This document shows positions 8,991-17,270 of a stretch of 64,000 bases of DNA, one piece after another (position 1 is the first letter of the stretch; each line of letters begins with the position of its first letter). This stretch comes from Neisseriaceae bacterium JH1-16 (GTDB lineage Bacteria; Pseudomonadota; Gammaproteobacteria; Burkholderiales; Chromobacteriaceae): positions 186,001-250,000 of the forward strand of contig JAPDNP010000007.1 in the NCBI GenBank assembly GCA_025989215.1, in the 5' to 3' direction. The notes under the pieces were generated by a model. It ran no database searches. It was given only the letters and a program-made list of their open reading frames with translations, and was not told where the DNA came from. The position numbers were made by a program, and so were the translations under genes.

Positions 8991-9230
8991 ATGTCGACCA
9001 AGAAACACAAACGGCTCTTTGCCATCCTGATGTCCTGCTCCATGTCGATGCTGATGTCCGGCGTACTGACCGCGCTCAACACCGGCCTCAGCGAAGGCTT
9101 TCTGCTGCGCTGGTTAGGCGCCTTCGGCGTCTCGATCTACGTGGCATTCCCGCTCTCCCTGTTCGGTGCTCCGCGCCTGCATGCGCTGACACTGCGTCTG
9201 CTCAGCCGGCCCTGTCCCGCCTCGGCATGA
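8991..9230 (+). CDS. DUF2798 small membrane protein
   Basis: A 79-aa protein with two hydrophobic segments (LFAILMSCSMSMLMSGVLTA and FLLRWLGAFGVSIYVAFPLS, roughly residues 9-28 and 37-56) and the conserved MSGVLT...FPLSLFGAPRL pattern of DUF2798. The function is unknown; it should lie in the inner membrane. It is monocistronic, preceded by a palindromic operator-like site, and followed after 229 bp by hmp. Confidence 0.75.
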   Translation: MSTKKHKRLFAILMSCSMSMLMSGVLTALNTGLSEGFLLRWLGAFGVSIYVAFPLSLFGAPRLHALTLRLLSRPCPASA

Positions 9231-9338
9231 AGTAGCCCAAGGGCAAACACCAGCACACTCCAAAAATGGCTTTCGTATCGTTGCAGCATGGCTGGGCTCC
9301 TGTTGTCGCGATGAAGTATTGGCCTTAGCGCGCAAAAA

Positions 9339-9434
9339 ATGTATTATTTGCACAACTTTAAAAACAGCCCCGATACCTTGCTCCACCAGATGATCGAACC
9401 GGCTAAGTCTTCCGTCGCAATGAAACATGTATTT
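9339..9434 (+). promoter_or_regulatory. two NsrR-like half sites upstream of hmp
   Basis: ATGTATTATTT (9339-9349) and ATGTATTTTTAAT (9427-9439) resemble the known NsrR half site (about AAGATGYATTT). The second overlaps the region just before the hmp ribosome-binding site. NsrR itself is encoded after hmp, so repression relieved by nitric oxide is likely. The site match is only moderate. Confidence 0.45.
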
Positions 9435-9459
9435 TTAATGACCCATTAAGGAATCCAGC

Positions 9460-10680
9460 ATGCTCGACGCCACCACACGCCAACTCGTCAAAGCCACCGT
9501 CCCGGTCCTGAAGGAGCACGGTGTGGCACTGACCAGCCACTTCTACCAGCGTATGTTTGCCCACAACCCGGAACTGAAGCATCTGTTCAATATGGGTCAC
9601 CAGGCCAGTGGTCAGCAGCAGACCGCGTTGGCACTGGCGGTACTCGGCTACGCCGAGAACATTGACGACCCGTCGGTACTGATGCCGGTGGTCGGCCGCA
9701 TCGCGCACAAGCATGCCAGCCTGGGCATCCGCGCCGAACACTACCCGATCGTCGGTGGTCACCTGCTCGCCTCGATCCGCGAAGTGCTCGGCGAGGCCGC
9801 CAGCGACGAGCTGATCGCCGCCTGGGCCGCCGCCTACGGTCAACTGGCCGACATCCTGATCGGCGCCGAGGCCGAGCTATACCGCAGCGCCGCGCTGGCC
9901 GAAGGCGGCTGGTCGGGCTGGCGGCCGTTCAAGGTTGGCCGAAAGGTGCGTGAGAGCGAGGAGATCACTTCCTTCTATCTGTACCCGGTCGACGGCGCAC
10001 CGGCGCCGGGCTTCGTGCCAGGCCAGTACATCAGCGTGCGCGGCCGCGCCGCCGGCGGCGAGCTGATCCAGCCGCGCCAGTACAGCCTGTCCGATGCACC
10101 GAATCCGGACTATCTGCGCCTGTCGATCAAGCGCGAGCTGGGCGATGCAAGCCGCCCGGATGGCCTGATCTCCAACTGGATGCACGACGAGGTGGCCGAA
10201 GGCTCGCTGGTCGAGCTGGCCCCGCCGTTCGGCGACTTCATGCTGGATGCCAACAAGTCCAGCCCGGTGGTGCTGATCAGCGGCGGCGTCGGCCTGACAC
10301 CGATGGTGTCGATGCTGAATCAATTAGTAAAAGAACAGCCGGAACGCCGCGTCAGCTTCGTTCATGCAGCCCGCCACCGCGGCGTGCATGCGCTGAACGG
10401 ACATGTCCGCCAGTTGGCCGAACGGCACGATGCTCTGTCGGTGGCGGTGTTCTACGAGACGGTGGGCGAGGCCGATCAGCAGGGGGTGGACTACGACCAC
10501 CAGGGCCGCATCGACTTCGCGGCGATTGGCGAACAAGCCCTGCCTGCCGATGCCGACTACTATATCTGCGGCCCGGTCGCCTTCATGCGCGCACAACTGG
10601 CCGCCCTGCGCGAGCGTGGCGTGCCGAGTGAACGCGTTCACTACGAGGTGTTCGGCTCGCACGTGCTGGCCGCCGCGTAA
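9460..10680 (+). CDS. hmp: flavohemoprotein, nitric oxide dioxygenase
   Basis: 406 aa. An N-terminal globin domain (residues 1 to about 138) has the proximal His in IAHKHASLGI (about 85) and is followed by a ferredoxin-NADP-reductase-type FAD/NAD domain with RQYSLSD (FAD) and LISGGVGLTPMVSM (NAD). It oxidises NO to nitrate using O2 and NAD(P)H in the cytoplasm. Length matches E. coli Hmp (396 aa). AAGGAAT precedes ATG 9460. nsrR follows after 189 bp. It contains two GTTGGCCGAA copies (9934, 10423). Confidence 0.96.
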   Translation: MLDATTRQLVKATVPVLKEHGVALTSHFYQRMFAHNPELKHLFNMGHQASGQQQTALALAVLGYAENIDDPSVLMPVVGRIAHKHASLGIRAEHYPIVGGHLLASIREVLGEAASDELIAAWAAAYGQLADILIGAEAELYRSAALAEGGWSGWRPFKVGRKVRESEEITSFYLYPVDGAPAPGFVPGQYISVRGRAAGGELIQPRQYSLSDAPNPDYLRLSIKRELGDASRPDGLISNWMHDEVAEGSLVELAPPFGDFMLDANKSSPVVLISGGVGLTPMVSMLNQLVKEQPERRVSFVHAARHRGVHALNGHVRQLAERHDALSVAVFYETVGEADQQGVDYDHQGRIDFAAIGEQALPADADYYICGPVAFMRAQLAALRERGVPSERVHYEVFGSHVLAAA

Positions 10681-10722
10681 GCACCGGCTCACGGTCGCGC
10701 CCCCCTCTTCCCTGCCTGTTGC

Positions 10723-10759
10723 CGCGGCATTGCCATATGATGTATACGGCAACGCCGCG
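10723..10759 (+). terminator. long hairpin after hmp
   Basis: Imperfect stem CGCGGC-A-TTGCC (10723-10734) / GGCAA-C-GCCGCG (10748-10759) with a 13-base AT-rich loop. No T run follows, so it may be a stabilising 3' stem or operator rather than a true terminator. Confidence 0.4.
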
Positions 10760-10815
10760 CACCTGGCGGGGATCGCCACGCTGCGTCTGGTTCGCGACGC
10801 TAGCGCTGTCATTGA

Positions 10816-10846
10816 GCGGGCAGCGGCGACGCGCTATGCTGCCCGC
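10816..10846 (+). promoter_or_regulatory. inverted repeat in the nsrR leader
   Basis: GCGGGCAG (10816-10823) / CTGCCCGC (10839-10846), perfect arms 15 bases apart, ending 24 bp before the nsrR ATG. It could occlude the leader or bind a regulator. No function assigned. Confidence 0.35.
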
Positions 10847-10869
10847 GACCGACATACCATGAGCCCGCC

Positions 10870-11313
10870 ATGCAACTGACCCGCTTTACCGACCTTGGCT
10901 TGCGCGTGCTGATGTATCTGACTTTCAGCGAGCGCGACACCCCCGTGACCATCGGCGAAATCGCCGAGCGCTTCGACGCGTCGCGCAACCACCTGGTGAA
11001 GGTGGTGCATTTCATGGCGCAGCAGGGCTGGCTGGCAACCAGCCGCGGCAAGGGCGGCGGGCTGGCGCTGGCGCGTCCGACCGCCGACTACCGGCTCGAC
11101 GTGCTGATCCGCACGCTGGAAGGCGATCGCGACCTGATCGACTGCGCCGAGCCGCCCTGTGCGCTGCGCGGCGGCTGCCTGCTCAAGGGTGCTCTCGACG
11201 CCGGCCGTGACGCGTTCTACGCCACGCTCGAGCACTACACCTTGGCCGATCTGTCGGCCACTCCGACCGGCCCGGCCATCGTCAGGCTGCATCAGCACCG
11301 TCCCGGTGCCTGA
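10870..11313 (+). CDS. nsrR: nitric-oxide-sensing repressor NsrR
   Basis: A 147-aa Rrf2-family regulator, MQLTRFTDLGLRVLMYL at the winged helix, with cluster ligands Cys92, Cys97 and Cys103 (DCAEPPCALRGGCLLK). The spacing and the start MQLT are those of NsrR rather than IscR. Its Fe-S cluster reacts with NO, releasing DNA at hmp and similar promoters. It lies downstream of hmp in the same direction. Confidence 0.9.
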   Translation: MQLTRFTDLGLRVLMYLTFSERDTPVTIGEIAERFDASRNHLVKVVHFMAQQGWLATSRGKGGGLALARPTADYRLDVLIRTLEGDRDLIDCAEPPCALRGGCLLKGALDAGRDAFYATLEHYTLADLSATPTGPAIVRLHQHRPGA

Positions 11314-11724
11314 ACGCCCGCTTGGCCGAATGCCAGGCCTAGGGCGCCACGACCGCACACATCCCCTCTTTCGCCGCGACCAAGTAGCCTAGGAATATCT
11401 TTCGGCCAACCCTGTCTCCTTGCTAAGCAGCGACTCGCCCCCTCGCACCCTCGCGCCCCCCCCCGAGCCACCTCAGCCGCACCGCGGCCAGCCCAGGCGG
11501 ACACAACCGTCACCGTTTCTGTTGTGCCGGTTCTGCCGACGCCTTGCCTTATTACGAACTATTCGTATCTTTTTGCGACATTCTCAGAATAATCTCACAT
11601 CCATAATCACAAATATTAATATATGATCGAACGCTTATAAAAATAACTACCCGCCCTCTTTGCGTCATCAGACTGGCAAAAGCCAGCATTTCGACGCCTT
11701 TCCCGTCATCAATAGAGGAATTCC
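11314..11724. other. intergenic region upstream of the AGCS symporter
   Basis: 411 bp without a credible gene. It holds a reverse GTTGGCCGAA copy (11401-11410), a C-rich tract near 11455-11465, AT-rich promoter-like DNA (11560-11650) and a small hairpin CTGGC-AAAA-GCCAG (11671-11684). Confidence 0.6.
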
Positions 11725-13140
11725 ATGGAGTTTTTGCATTCGTTCGTTGGCTTCGGCAACGACATCATCTGGGGCTATCTGCTGATCTACCTGCTGATCG
11801 GCACCGGCCTCTACTTCACCGTGCGCATGGGCGCGCTGCAATTGCGCCTGTTCGGTCGCGGCTGGACCGAGATGGTCGGCGGCCGCGGACACCGCGCCCC
11901 CGGTGACATCTCGCCGTTCCAGGCCTTCGCCACCGGCCTTGCCAGCCGGGTCGGCACCGGCAACATCGCCGGCGTGGCGATCGCCATAGCGGTCGGCGGC
12001 CCCGGTGCGGTGTTCTGGATGTGGATGACCGCCATCCTCGGCATGGCCAGCGCTTTTGCCGAATCGACGCTGGCGCAGCTGTTCAAGACCAATCATCACG
12101 ACAACAGCTTCCGCGGCGGCCCGGCCTATTACATCCAAAAGGGCCTGGGGCAGCGCTGGCTGGGCATGGTGTTCGCGTTCTGTCTGGTGCTGGCGTTCGG
12201 CCTGGTGTTCAACGCGGTGCAAGCTAACTCGATCGTCGCCGCCACCCAGGGCGCCTGGGGCTGGGACAAGTATCTGGTCGGCGCCGGACTGGTGCTGTTG
12301 ACCGCGCCGATCATCTTCGGCGGGGTGCGCTCGGTGGCGCGCGTGGCCGAGCTGATCGTGCCGGCGATGGCGCTGCTCTATATCGCGCTGACCCTGTACA
12401 TCGTGCTGGTGCACCTGACCGAGCTGCCCGGCGTGTTGATGATGATCATCGAGAGCGCCTTCGGTCTGAACCAGACGGCCGGCGGCCTTGCCGGCTACTC
12501 GGTCAGCCAGGCGATGATGCTCGGCATCAAGCGCGGTCTGTTCTCCAACGAGGCCGGCATGGGTTCGGCGCCGAACGCGGCGGCCACCGCCACCACCAAG
12601 CACCCGGCCACCCAGGGCATCATGCAGATGTTCGGTGTGTTCGTGGACACGGTAGTGATCTGCTCCTGCACCGCGGCGATCATCCTGCTGTCGGGCGTGC
12701 ACGAGTCGGGGCTGAACGGCGTGCAGCTGACCCAGAAGGCGATCGAATCGCAGGTGGGCAGCTGGGGCGGCCAGTTCCTGGCGGTGGCGATGTTCCTGTT
12801 CGCCTTCACCTCGATCATCGGCAACTACGCCTACGCCGAGGGCAACGTCGAGTTCATCAAGAACCGCCCGGGAGTGATCCTGGCGTTCCGGTTGCTGGTG
12901 CTGGGCATGGTGTTCTTCGGCGCGGTGGGCAGCCTGCCGCTGGTCTGGGACATGGCCGACCTGTCGATGGGGCTGATGGCGCTGATCAACCTGGTCGCCA
13001 TCGTGCTGCTGTCCAAATACGTGTTCGTGGTACAGAAAGACTACGAGCAGCAGTTGAAGGCCGGGATCAAGGAACCGGTGCTCGACGTGAAGCAATACCC
13101 AGAGCTCGCCGCCAAGATCCACCAGGATGTCTGGCACTGA
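11725..13140 (+). CDS. sodium:alanine/glycine symporter (AGCS family)
   Basis: A 471-aa polytopic inner-membrane protein of the AGCS (AlsT/DagA) family, taking up alanine or glycine with Na+. Family signatures include FQAFATGLASRVGTGNIAGVAIAIAVGGPG near residues 70-100, SNEAGMGSAPNAAATA near 274-289 and about 11 hydrophobic helices. AGAGGAATTCC precedes ATG 11725. It is a single-gene unit ending at a strong terminator. The D-amino acid dehydrogenase gene (60308-61564) would act on D-alanine, but there is no direct linkage. Confidence 0.9.
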   Translation: MEFLHSFVGFGNDIIWGYLLIYLLIGTGLYFTVRMGALQLRLFGRGWTEMVGGRGHRAPGDISPFQAFATGLASRVGTGNIAGVAIAIAVGGPGAVFWMWMTAILGMASAFAESTLAQLFKTNHHDNSFRGGPAYYIQKGLGQRWLGMVFAFCLVLAFGLVFNAVQANSIVAATQGAWGWDKYLVGAGLVLLTAPIIFGGVRSVARVAELIVPAMALLYIALTLYIVLVHLTELPGVLMMIIESAFGLNQTAGGLAGYSVSQAMMLGIKRGLFSNEAGMGSAPNAAATATTKHPATQGIMQMFGVFVDTVVICSCTAAIILLSGVHESGLNGVQLTQKAIESQVGSWGGQFLAVAMFLFAFTSIIGNYAYAEGNVEFIKNRPGVILAFRLLVLGMVFFGAVGSLPLVWDMADLSMGLMALINLVAIVLLSKYVFVVQKDYEQQLKAGIKEPVLDVKQYPELAAKIHQDVWH

Positions 13141-13159
13141 GCGAGCGTCGCACTCTCAC

Positions 13160-13190
13160 CGCCCTTCCCGACCGGAAGGGCGTTTTTTTT
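13160..13190 (+). terminator. intrinsic terminator of the AGCS symporter gene
   Basis: Nine-base stem CGCCCTTCC (13160-13168) / GGAAGGGCG (13174-13182), five-base loop and eight T. Textbook form. Confidence 0.9.
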
Positions 13191-13202
13191 CCGGTGCACG
13201 GC

Positions 13203-13234
13203 AAGGTTGGCCGGAAGCCTGTTCGGCCAACCTT
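13203..13234. repeat. inverted pair of GTTGGCCG motifs between convergent genes
   Basis: AAGGTTGGCCG (13203-13213) and CGGCCAACCTT (13224-13234) are perfect 11-base complements, forming a hairpin from one exact and one imperfect copy of the dispersed 10-mer. It lies between the symporter terminator and the hemN stop codon and probably ends hemN transcripts, as inverted uptake-sequence pairs do in Neisseria. Confidence 0.65.
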
Positions 13235-13254
13235 AGCCTCGGCAGAACCCGTGT

Positions 13255-14706
13255 TCAGATCGTCTTCGAATAACGTGCTTGCGTGCGCTTCTCGCGCAGA
13301 TGGCGGTCGAACACCATCGCGATATTGCGGATCAGGAAGCGCCCCTTCGGCGCCACCATCAGGAAGTCGCCGTCGAAGCTGAGCAGGCCGTCCTGCTCGA
13401 ACTCTGCCAGTTGCTCCAGCTCGGCGGCGAAGTAGTCGGCGAAATCGATGCCGAACACCTGCTCGGTCGCCTCGACCGATAGCGCGAAGCGGCACATCAG
13501 CGCCTGGATCACGCTGCGGCGCAGGATGTCGTCCTGGTCCAGGGTCAGGCCGCGCAGCACCGGCAACCGCCCAGCATCGAGCGCCGCATAGTAGGCGTCG
13601 AGTTCTTTCTCGTTCTGGCTGTAACAGGCACCGACCTTGCCGATCGCCGACACGCCGATGGCGATCAGGTCGCAGTCGGCGTGGGTGGAATAGCCCTGGA
13701 AATTGCGCTGCAGCCGGCCCTGGCGCAGCGCGACCGCCAGTTCGTCGTCCGGCTTGGCGAAGTGGTCCATGCCGATGAACACATAGCCCGCCTCGGTCAG
13801 CTGCGCCACCGACTGCTGCAGGATGTCGAGCTTCTCGGTCGCACTGGGCAGCTCGGCCTCGTTGATGCGCCGCTGCGGCATGAACACGGTGGGCAGGTGC
13901 GCGTAGTTGTACAGCGCGATGCGATCGGGGGCGACCGCGATCACCTTGTCCAGCGTGCGGCGCACGCTGGCACAGCTCTGCAGCGGCAGACCGTAGATCA
14001 GGTCGACGCTGACCGACTTGAAGCCGGCGTCGCGAGCGGCTTGAATGACCTCAAGCGTCTCGGCTTCGCTCTGCACCCGGTTGACCGCGCGTTGCACCGC
14101 CGGTTCGAAGTCCTGGATGCCGACGCTCATGCGATTGAAGCCTAGCCGGGCGAGGTGGAACACCGTGTCGCGACTGACCTTGCGCGGATCGATCTCGATC
14201 GAATACTCGCCCTCGGGAAGAAACTCGAAGTACTGGTGCAGCATCGCCATCAGCCGGGTGAGCTGCGCGTCGGACAGAAAGGTCGGCGTGCCACCACCGA
14301 AGTGCAGCTGGATCAGCTTCTCGCGGCTGCCCAGCACCTCGGCGGTCAGTTTCAGCTCCTTTTCCAGGTAATCCAGGTAGATATCTGCTCGGGAGCGGTC
14401 TTTAGTGATGATCTTGTTGCAACCGCAGTAGTAGCAGACGGTGTTACAGAACGGTAAATGAGCATACAATGATATTGCTTTGCGGTTGGCGCCGATGCGG
14501 CGCTGCTCCAGCCAATGCCGATAATCGGCCTCGGAAAAGTTCGCCGCAAAGCGATCTGCCGTCGGATACGAGGTATAGCGCGGTCCGGCGCCATCGAGTT
14601 TCTCGATCAGATCGCGATCGAACTCCAGTCGCTCCGGTGAAAACGGGTGGGGGGTAACGGTCATTTTCTGATCCCGATGGTGGGTCTTGCGATAGACTGT
14701 CACCAT
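13255..14706 (-). CDS. hemN: oxygen-independent coproporphyrinogen III oxidase HemN
   Basis: A radical-SAM enzyme that decarboxylates coproporphyrinogen III to protoporphyrinogen IX without O2. The cluster motif is in CNTVCYYCGCNK (CxxxCxxC), with GPRYTSYPTA near the start and FGGGTPTF downstream. ATG 14706 has GAGG at good spacing and gives 483 aa. ATG 14664 (MTVTPHPFSPERL, 469 aa) fits family length better, and fits activation from the FNR box at 14730-14743 if that lies near -41.5. I cannot decide between them. It diverges from fnr. Confidence 0.95.
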   Translation of the reverse strand: MVTVYRKTHHRDQKMTVTPHPFSPERLEFDRDLIEKLDGAGPRYTSYPTADRFAANFSEADYRHWLEQRRIGANRKAISLYAHLPFCNTVCYYCGCNKIITKDRSRADIYLDYLEKELKLTAEVLGSREKLIQLHFGGGTPTFLSDAQLTRLMAMLHQYFEFLPEGEYSIEIDPRKVSRDTVFHLARLGFNRMSVGIQDFEPAVQRAVNRVQSEAETLEVIQAARDAGFKSVSVDLIYGLPLQSCASVRRTLDKVIAVAPDRIALYNYAHLPTVFMPQRRINEAELPSATEKLDILQQSVAQLTEAGYVFIGMDHFAKPDDELAVALRQGRLQRNFQGYSTHADCDLIAIGVSAIGKVGACYSQNEKELDAYYAALDAGRLPVLRGLTLDQDDILRRSVIQALMCRFALSVEATEQVFGIDFADYFAAELEQLAEFEQDGLLSFDGDFLMVAPKGRFLIRNIAMVFDRHLREKRTQARYSKTI

Positions 14707-14729
14707 CGCACAACACCTCTCTATTCGCC

Positions 14730-14743
14730 TTGACTAGCATCAA
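14730..14743. promoter_or_regulatory. FNR box between hemN and fnr
   Basis: TTGAC-TAGC-ATCAA matches the FNR consensus TTGAT-N4-ATCAA in nine of ten positions. It lies in the 64-bp gap between divergent hemN and fnr, so one site could activate hemN under low oxygen and feed back on fnr. Confidence 0.8.
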
Positions 14744-14770
14744 CCAGTCCAGGCATTACGGGTTATTGGC

Positions 14771-15514
14771 ATGAACGATCAACTATTGCACCACCACACG
14801 CTTAAAGTTTCCTGCTCCAGCTGCAGCCTGCGAGAGCTGTGTCTGCCGGTCGGCCTGAACCGCGACGAGATGTCGCAGCTGGACGCGGTGATCCGCCAGA
14901 GCCGCCGGCTGAAACGCGGCGAATACCTGTTCCGCAGCGGCGAGGGCTTCCGTTCGCTGTACGCGGTGCGTACCGGCTTCTTCAAGACCTGCGTCGCCAG
15001 CCAGGACGGCCGCGAACAGGTCACCGGCTTCCAGATGTCGGGCGAGCTGATGGGGCTAGACGGCATTTCGGCCAACGTGCACGGCTGCGACGCGATCGCG
15101 CTGGAAGACAGCGAGGTATGCGAGCTGCCGTTCAACCGCATGGAGAGCCTGGGCCGTGAGATCCCCAGCCTGCAGCACCATTTCTTCCGGCTGATGAGCC
15201 GCGAGATCGTGCGCGACCAGAACGTGATGCTGCTGCTCGGCAATATGAAGGCCGAGGAACGGCTGGCCGCCTTCCTGCTCAACCTGTCCGGCCGGCTCGC
15301 CTCGCGCGGCTTCGCCGCCAACGACTTCATCCTGCGCATGAGCCGCGAGGAAATCGGCAGCTTCCTCGGCCTGAAGCTGGAAACGGTCAGCCGCACGCTG
15401 TCGAAGTTCGCCCAACAGGGCTGGATCAGCGTCGATCACAAGCACATCAAGCTCGACCAGCCGGACTCGCTGAAGACACTGGTATCGGGCTGCTCGCAGG
15501 CCCACAGCCACTGA
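14771..15514 (+). CDS. fnr: FNR-type oxygen-sensing transcriptional regulator
   Basis: A 247-aa Crp/Fnr protein with [4Fe-4S] ligands Cys15, Cys18, Cys24 and a fourth Cys near 106 (VHGCDAIAL). The cAMP-fold sensor domain (about 30-150) is followed by an HTH with the FNR-specific ETVSRT recognition helix. Anaerobically it dimerises and activates genes such as hemN. It has its own FNR box upstream and a perfect-stem terminator downstream, and carries one reverse 10-mer (15067-15076). Confidence 0.95.
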   Translation: MNDQLLHHHTLKVSCSSCSLRELCLPVGLNRDEMSQLDAVIRQSRRLKRGEYLFRSGEGFRSLYAVRTGFFKTCVASQDGREQVTGFQMSGELMGLDGISANVHGCDAIALEDSEVCELPFNRMESLGREIPSLQHHFFRLMSREIVRDQNVMLLLGNMKAEERLAAFLLNLSGRLASRGFAANDFILRMSREEIGSFLGLKLETVSRTLSKFAQQGWISVDHKHIKLDQPDSLKTLVSGCSQAHSH

Positions 15515-15532
15515 GCGTTGCCATCCCATGAC

Positions 15533-15565
15533 ACAGGGCCGGTCTTTCGACCGGCCCTGTTCGTT
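15533..15565 (+). terminator. intrinsic terminator of fnr
   Basis: Perfect 12-base stem ACAGGGCCGGTC (15533-15544) / GACCGGCCCTGT (15549-15560) with TTTC loop, then TCGTTTA. It is placed to serve the convergent gene at 15578 as well. Confidence 0.75.
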
Positions 15566-15577
15566 TATGCGCCCACC

Positions 15578-16249
15578 TCAGCGGCTACGCAGCCGCCCCA
15601 ACCACTCCGGCCGGCCGCGAAACACCCGCGGCTCGTCCCTGAGCGGCGCCAGCACCCGCTCGTAGCGCGCCAGCCACTCGCCGCGCCCGGCATGCAGCGA
15701 GCCGGCCTCGAGCAGGCTGACGTTGTCGCGCACCAGCACCTGCCACAGCCGCGCATCGTCCGGGCGCTCCCGCAAGGTCACGTAGTCGGCGATCAGCGCG
15801 GCCTGCTGCTCCAGCCCGTAGTCCCCCAGCGTCGCTTCAGCGTCGAGCCGGTAGCGGTACGGCTCGCGGCGCAGCCGCAATGCCCGGGTCACTACGATCA
15901 GCCCGCCGCGCCAGCACACCGGGCAGCCGTTCTGATACTGCCAGGCGTGCACCAGCTCGTGCACGAAGGTATTGAACAGGCGCAGACCGGAAGCCACCGC
16001 CGAATCGGCCAGCCGCTCTGCCGCGAAATCGCAGCAGTACCAGTCGCGCGGGAAATACAGTTGGCCGAACGGCGCCATCGGCACCCGCGCCAAGTGCAGC
16101 CAGCCGTGGCCATACACCCGCACCCGCTCGGGGTCGAGCGAGTCGCCGAACAATCGCACGGCCAGCGCACGCTCGGCATCGCTCAAGAGCCGCCAGCCGG
16201 TACGGTGCGAGCGGCGGGTAATCGCGATACGGCCGAACGAACAGGGCAT
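15578..16249 (-). CDS. putative HExxH zinc-peptidase-like protein
   Basis: About 223 aa from ATG 16249 (MPCSFGRIAI); a TTG start at 16273 would add eight residues. I do not recognise a named family with certainty. The segment FNTFVHELVHAWQYQNG contains HELVH, a zinc-binding HExxH, and similar sequences are annotated as vgr-related proteins next to type VI secretion genes. No signal peptide is visible. There are two Cys in CPVCWRGG shortly after. No secretion genes are nearby. It carries one 10-mer (16060-16069). Confidence 0.55.
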   Translation of the reverse strand: MPCSFGRIAITRRSHRTGWRLLSDAERALAVRLFGDSLDPERVRVYGHGWLHLARVPMAPFGQLYFPRDWYCCDFAAERLADSAVASGLRLFNTFVHELVHAWQYQNGCPVCWRGGLIVVTRALRLRREPYRYRLDAEATLGDYGLEQQAALIADYVTLRERPDDARLWQVLVRDNVSLLEAGSLHAGRGEWLARYERVLAPLRDEPRVFRGRPEWLGRLRSR

Positions 16250-16616
16250 GGGTTTATGCCTTTTGCGTAACAAAGCGATGACCGGAGGTTGTCAAAACAA
16301 CTCCTTTGTTCGCTATAGACCAGACCGTAGGCCTAATCGAGGCTAGCTCGCGTGCTAATAGAGCGAGTCTGGGCAAGTGCTTCAAAGCGACCTGAGCCCA
16401 CCTCGATTCTCATCGTTGAAACACAAATGCCCGGGTGTCCACCCCGGCAAACCCGCGCCCTATCACCCTACCGTCCCCATGTTCGACCTAACGGAGCGTC
16501 TAGATGCCACTGCGGCCCGATTGATGCCAAAACCTGTTTCAGAACCGACACAGAAGCGCCCCACTCCCCTTTCAGCGGTTTACTTCCCCCCTTAGCCCAT
16601 AAGGGCTCCAGCGAGC
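16250..16616. other. upstream region of the fap operon, no gene seen
   Basis: About 370 bp with no credible gene. It probably holds enhancer sites for the sigma54 activator. A candidate dyad CTCGC-N11-GCGAG lies near 16346-16366. No repeated site was clear enough to assign. Confidence 0.4.
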
Positions 16617-16632
16617 TGGCATAGCTTATGCG
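16617..16632 (+). promoter_or_regulatory. sigma54 (-24/-12) promoter of the fap operon
   Basis: TGGCATAGCTTATGCG has GG and GC exactly ten bases apart and matches the TGGCAYR-N4-TTGCW consensus well. The expected start of transcription near 16643 leaves a 28-base leader to the first fap gene. A sigma54 activator is encoded at the other end of the locus. Confidence 0.7.
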
Positions 16633-16670
16633 TAAGGAGTGCCAGGAAGAATGCTCTGCAGGAGATTGAG

Positions 16671-17156
16671 ATGAATCAGCACACAACCCGGCTCGTCGTG
16701 TCGTCCTTGCTGTTTATACCGCTCTGCCAATCGGTACTGGCCGCGACCAGCCAGGATGACTATTCGGCACCGATCATCGTCTCCAGGCCGGTCGACGATC
16801 GTATCGCCTATCGCCCGGACTTCCCTCCCAGCACTCACCCAAGTGTGGTGGAAGCCTCTCCGGCATCGTCCGTGTTGTCGGCGACCCAGAATGTTGCAGC
16901 CCTCCAGATGCTTGATGAATCGCTACTGGCCAACAACAGCGCGGGCACCTCGGCCGGAACGGCCGGAGTGGTCAACGCCAATATCGGCTCGCTGATAAGC
17001 AACGCAATGGGTGCCGGCATGCTATCCCAGAACCCGCTGGGCTCAAGCATGGGCGGGTCAGGCGGCGGCATAGGCGAAACCATTACGTCGGCGACCTCGG
17101 CCATAACGAACACCCTCAGCCAGGTAATGATACCGACTAGTAGTTTCGGCCATTAA
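16671..17156 (+). CDS. first fap-locus gene, FapA-like secreted protein
   Basis: A 161-aa exported protein. The signal peptide MNQHTTRLVVSSLLFIPLC... is cleaved near VLAAT. The mature part is Ser/Gly/Ala/Asn-rich, with GSLISNAMGAGMLSQNPLG and a Gly-rich stretch. The call rests on position: it heads a plus-strand set whose next four genes match the Pseudomonas fapB-C-D-E order. FapA in Pseudomonas is a minor periplasmic component that affects fibre composition. Sequence similarity to FapA was not established. GGAG lies seven bases before the ATG. Confidence 0.5.
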   Translation: MNQHTTRLVVSSLLFIPLCQSVLAATSQDDYSAPIIVSRPVDDRIAYRPDFPPSTHPSVVEASPASSVLSATQNVAALQMLDESLLANNSAGTSAGTAGVVNANIGSLISNAMGAGMLSQNPLGSSMGGSGGGIGETITSATSAITNTLSQVMIPTSSFGH

Positions 17157-17270
17157 AGTGCCGTTAACAAACCGTAGATAATTAGCCGTTCTCGCCATAA
17201 AACCGCATTAGGGCGAAAAGCAGGAGCGCCGTGCTAATTATGTTAACGATGCAACTGAAAAATGAATCAG

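Noticed and set aside
11455-11466. run of C near 11457 as a possible phase-variation tract
   Set aside because: It lies in an intergenic region far from the next start codon and promoter, so slippage would have no evident effect.
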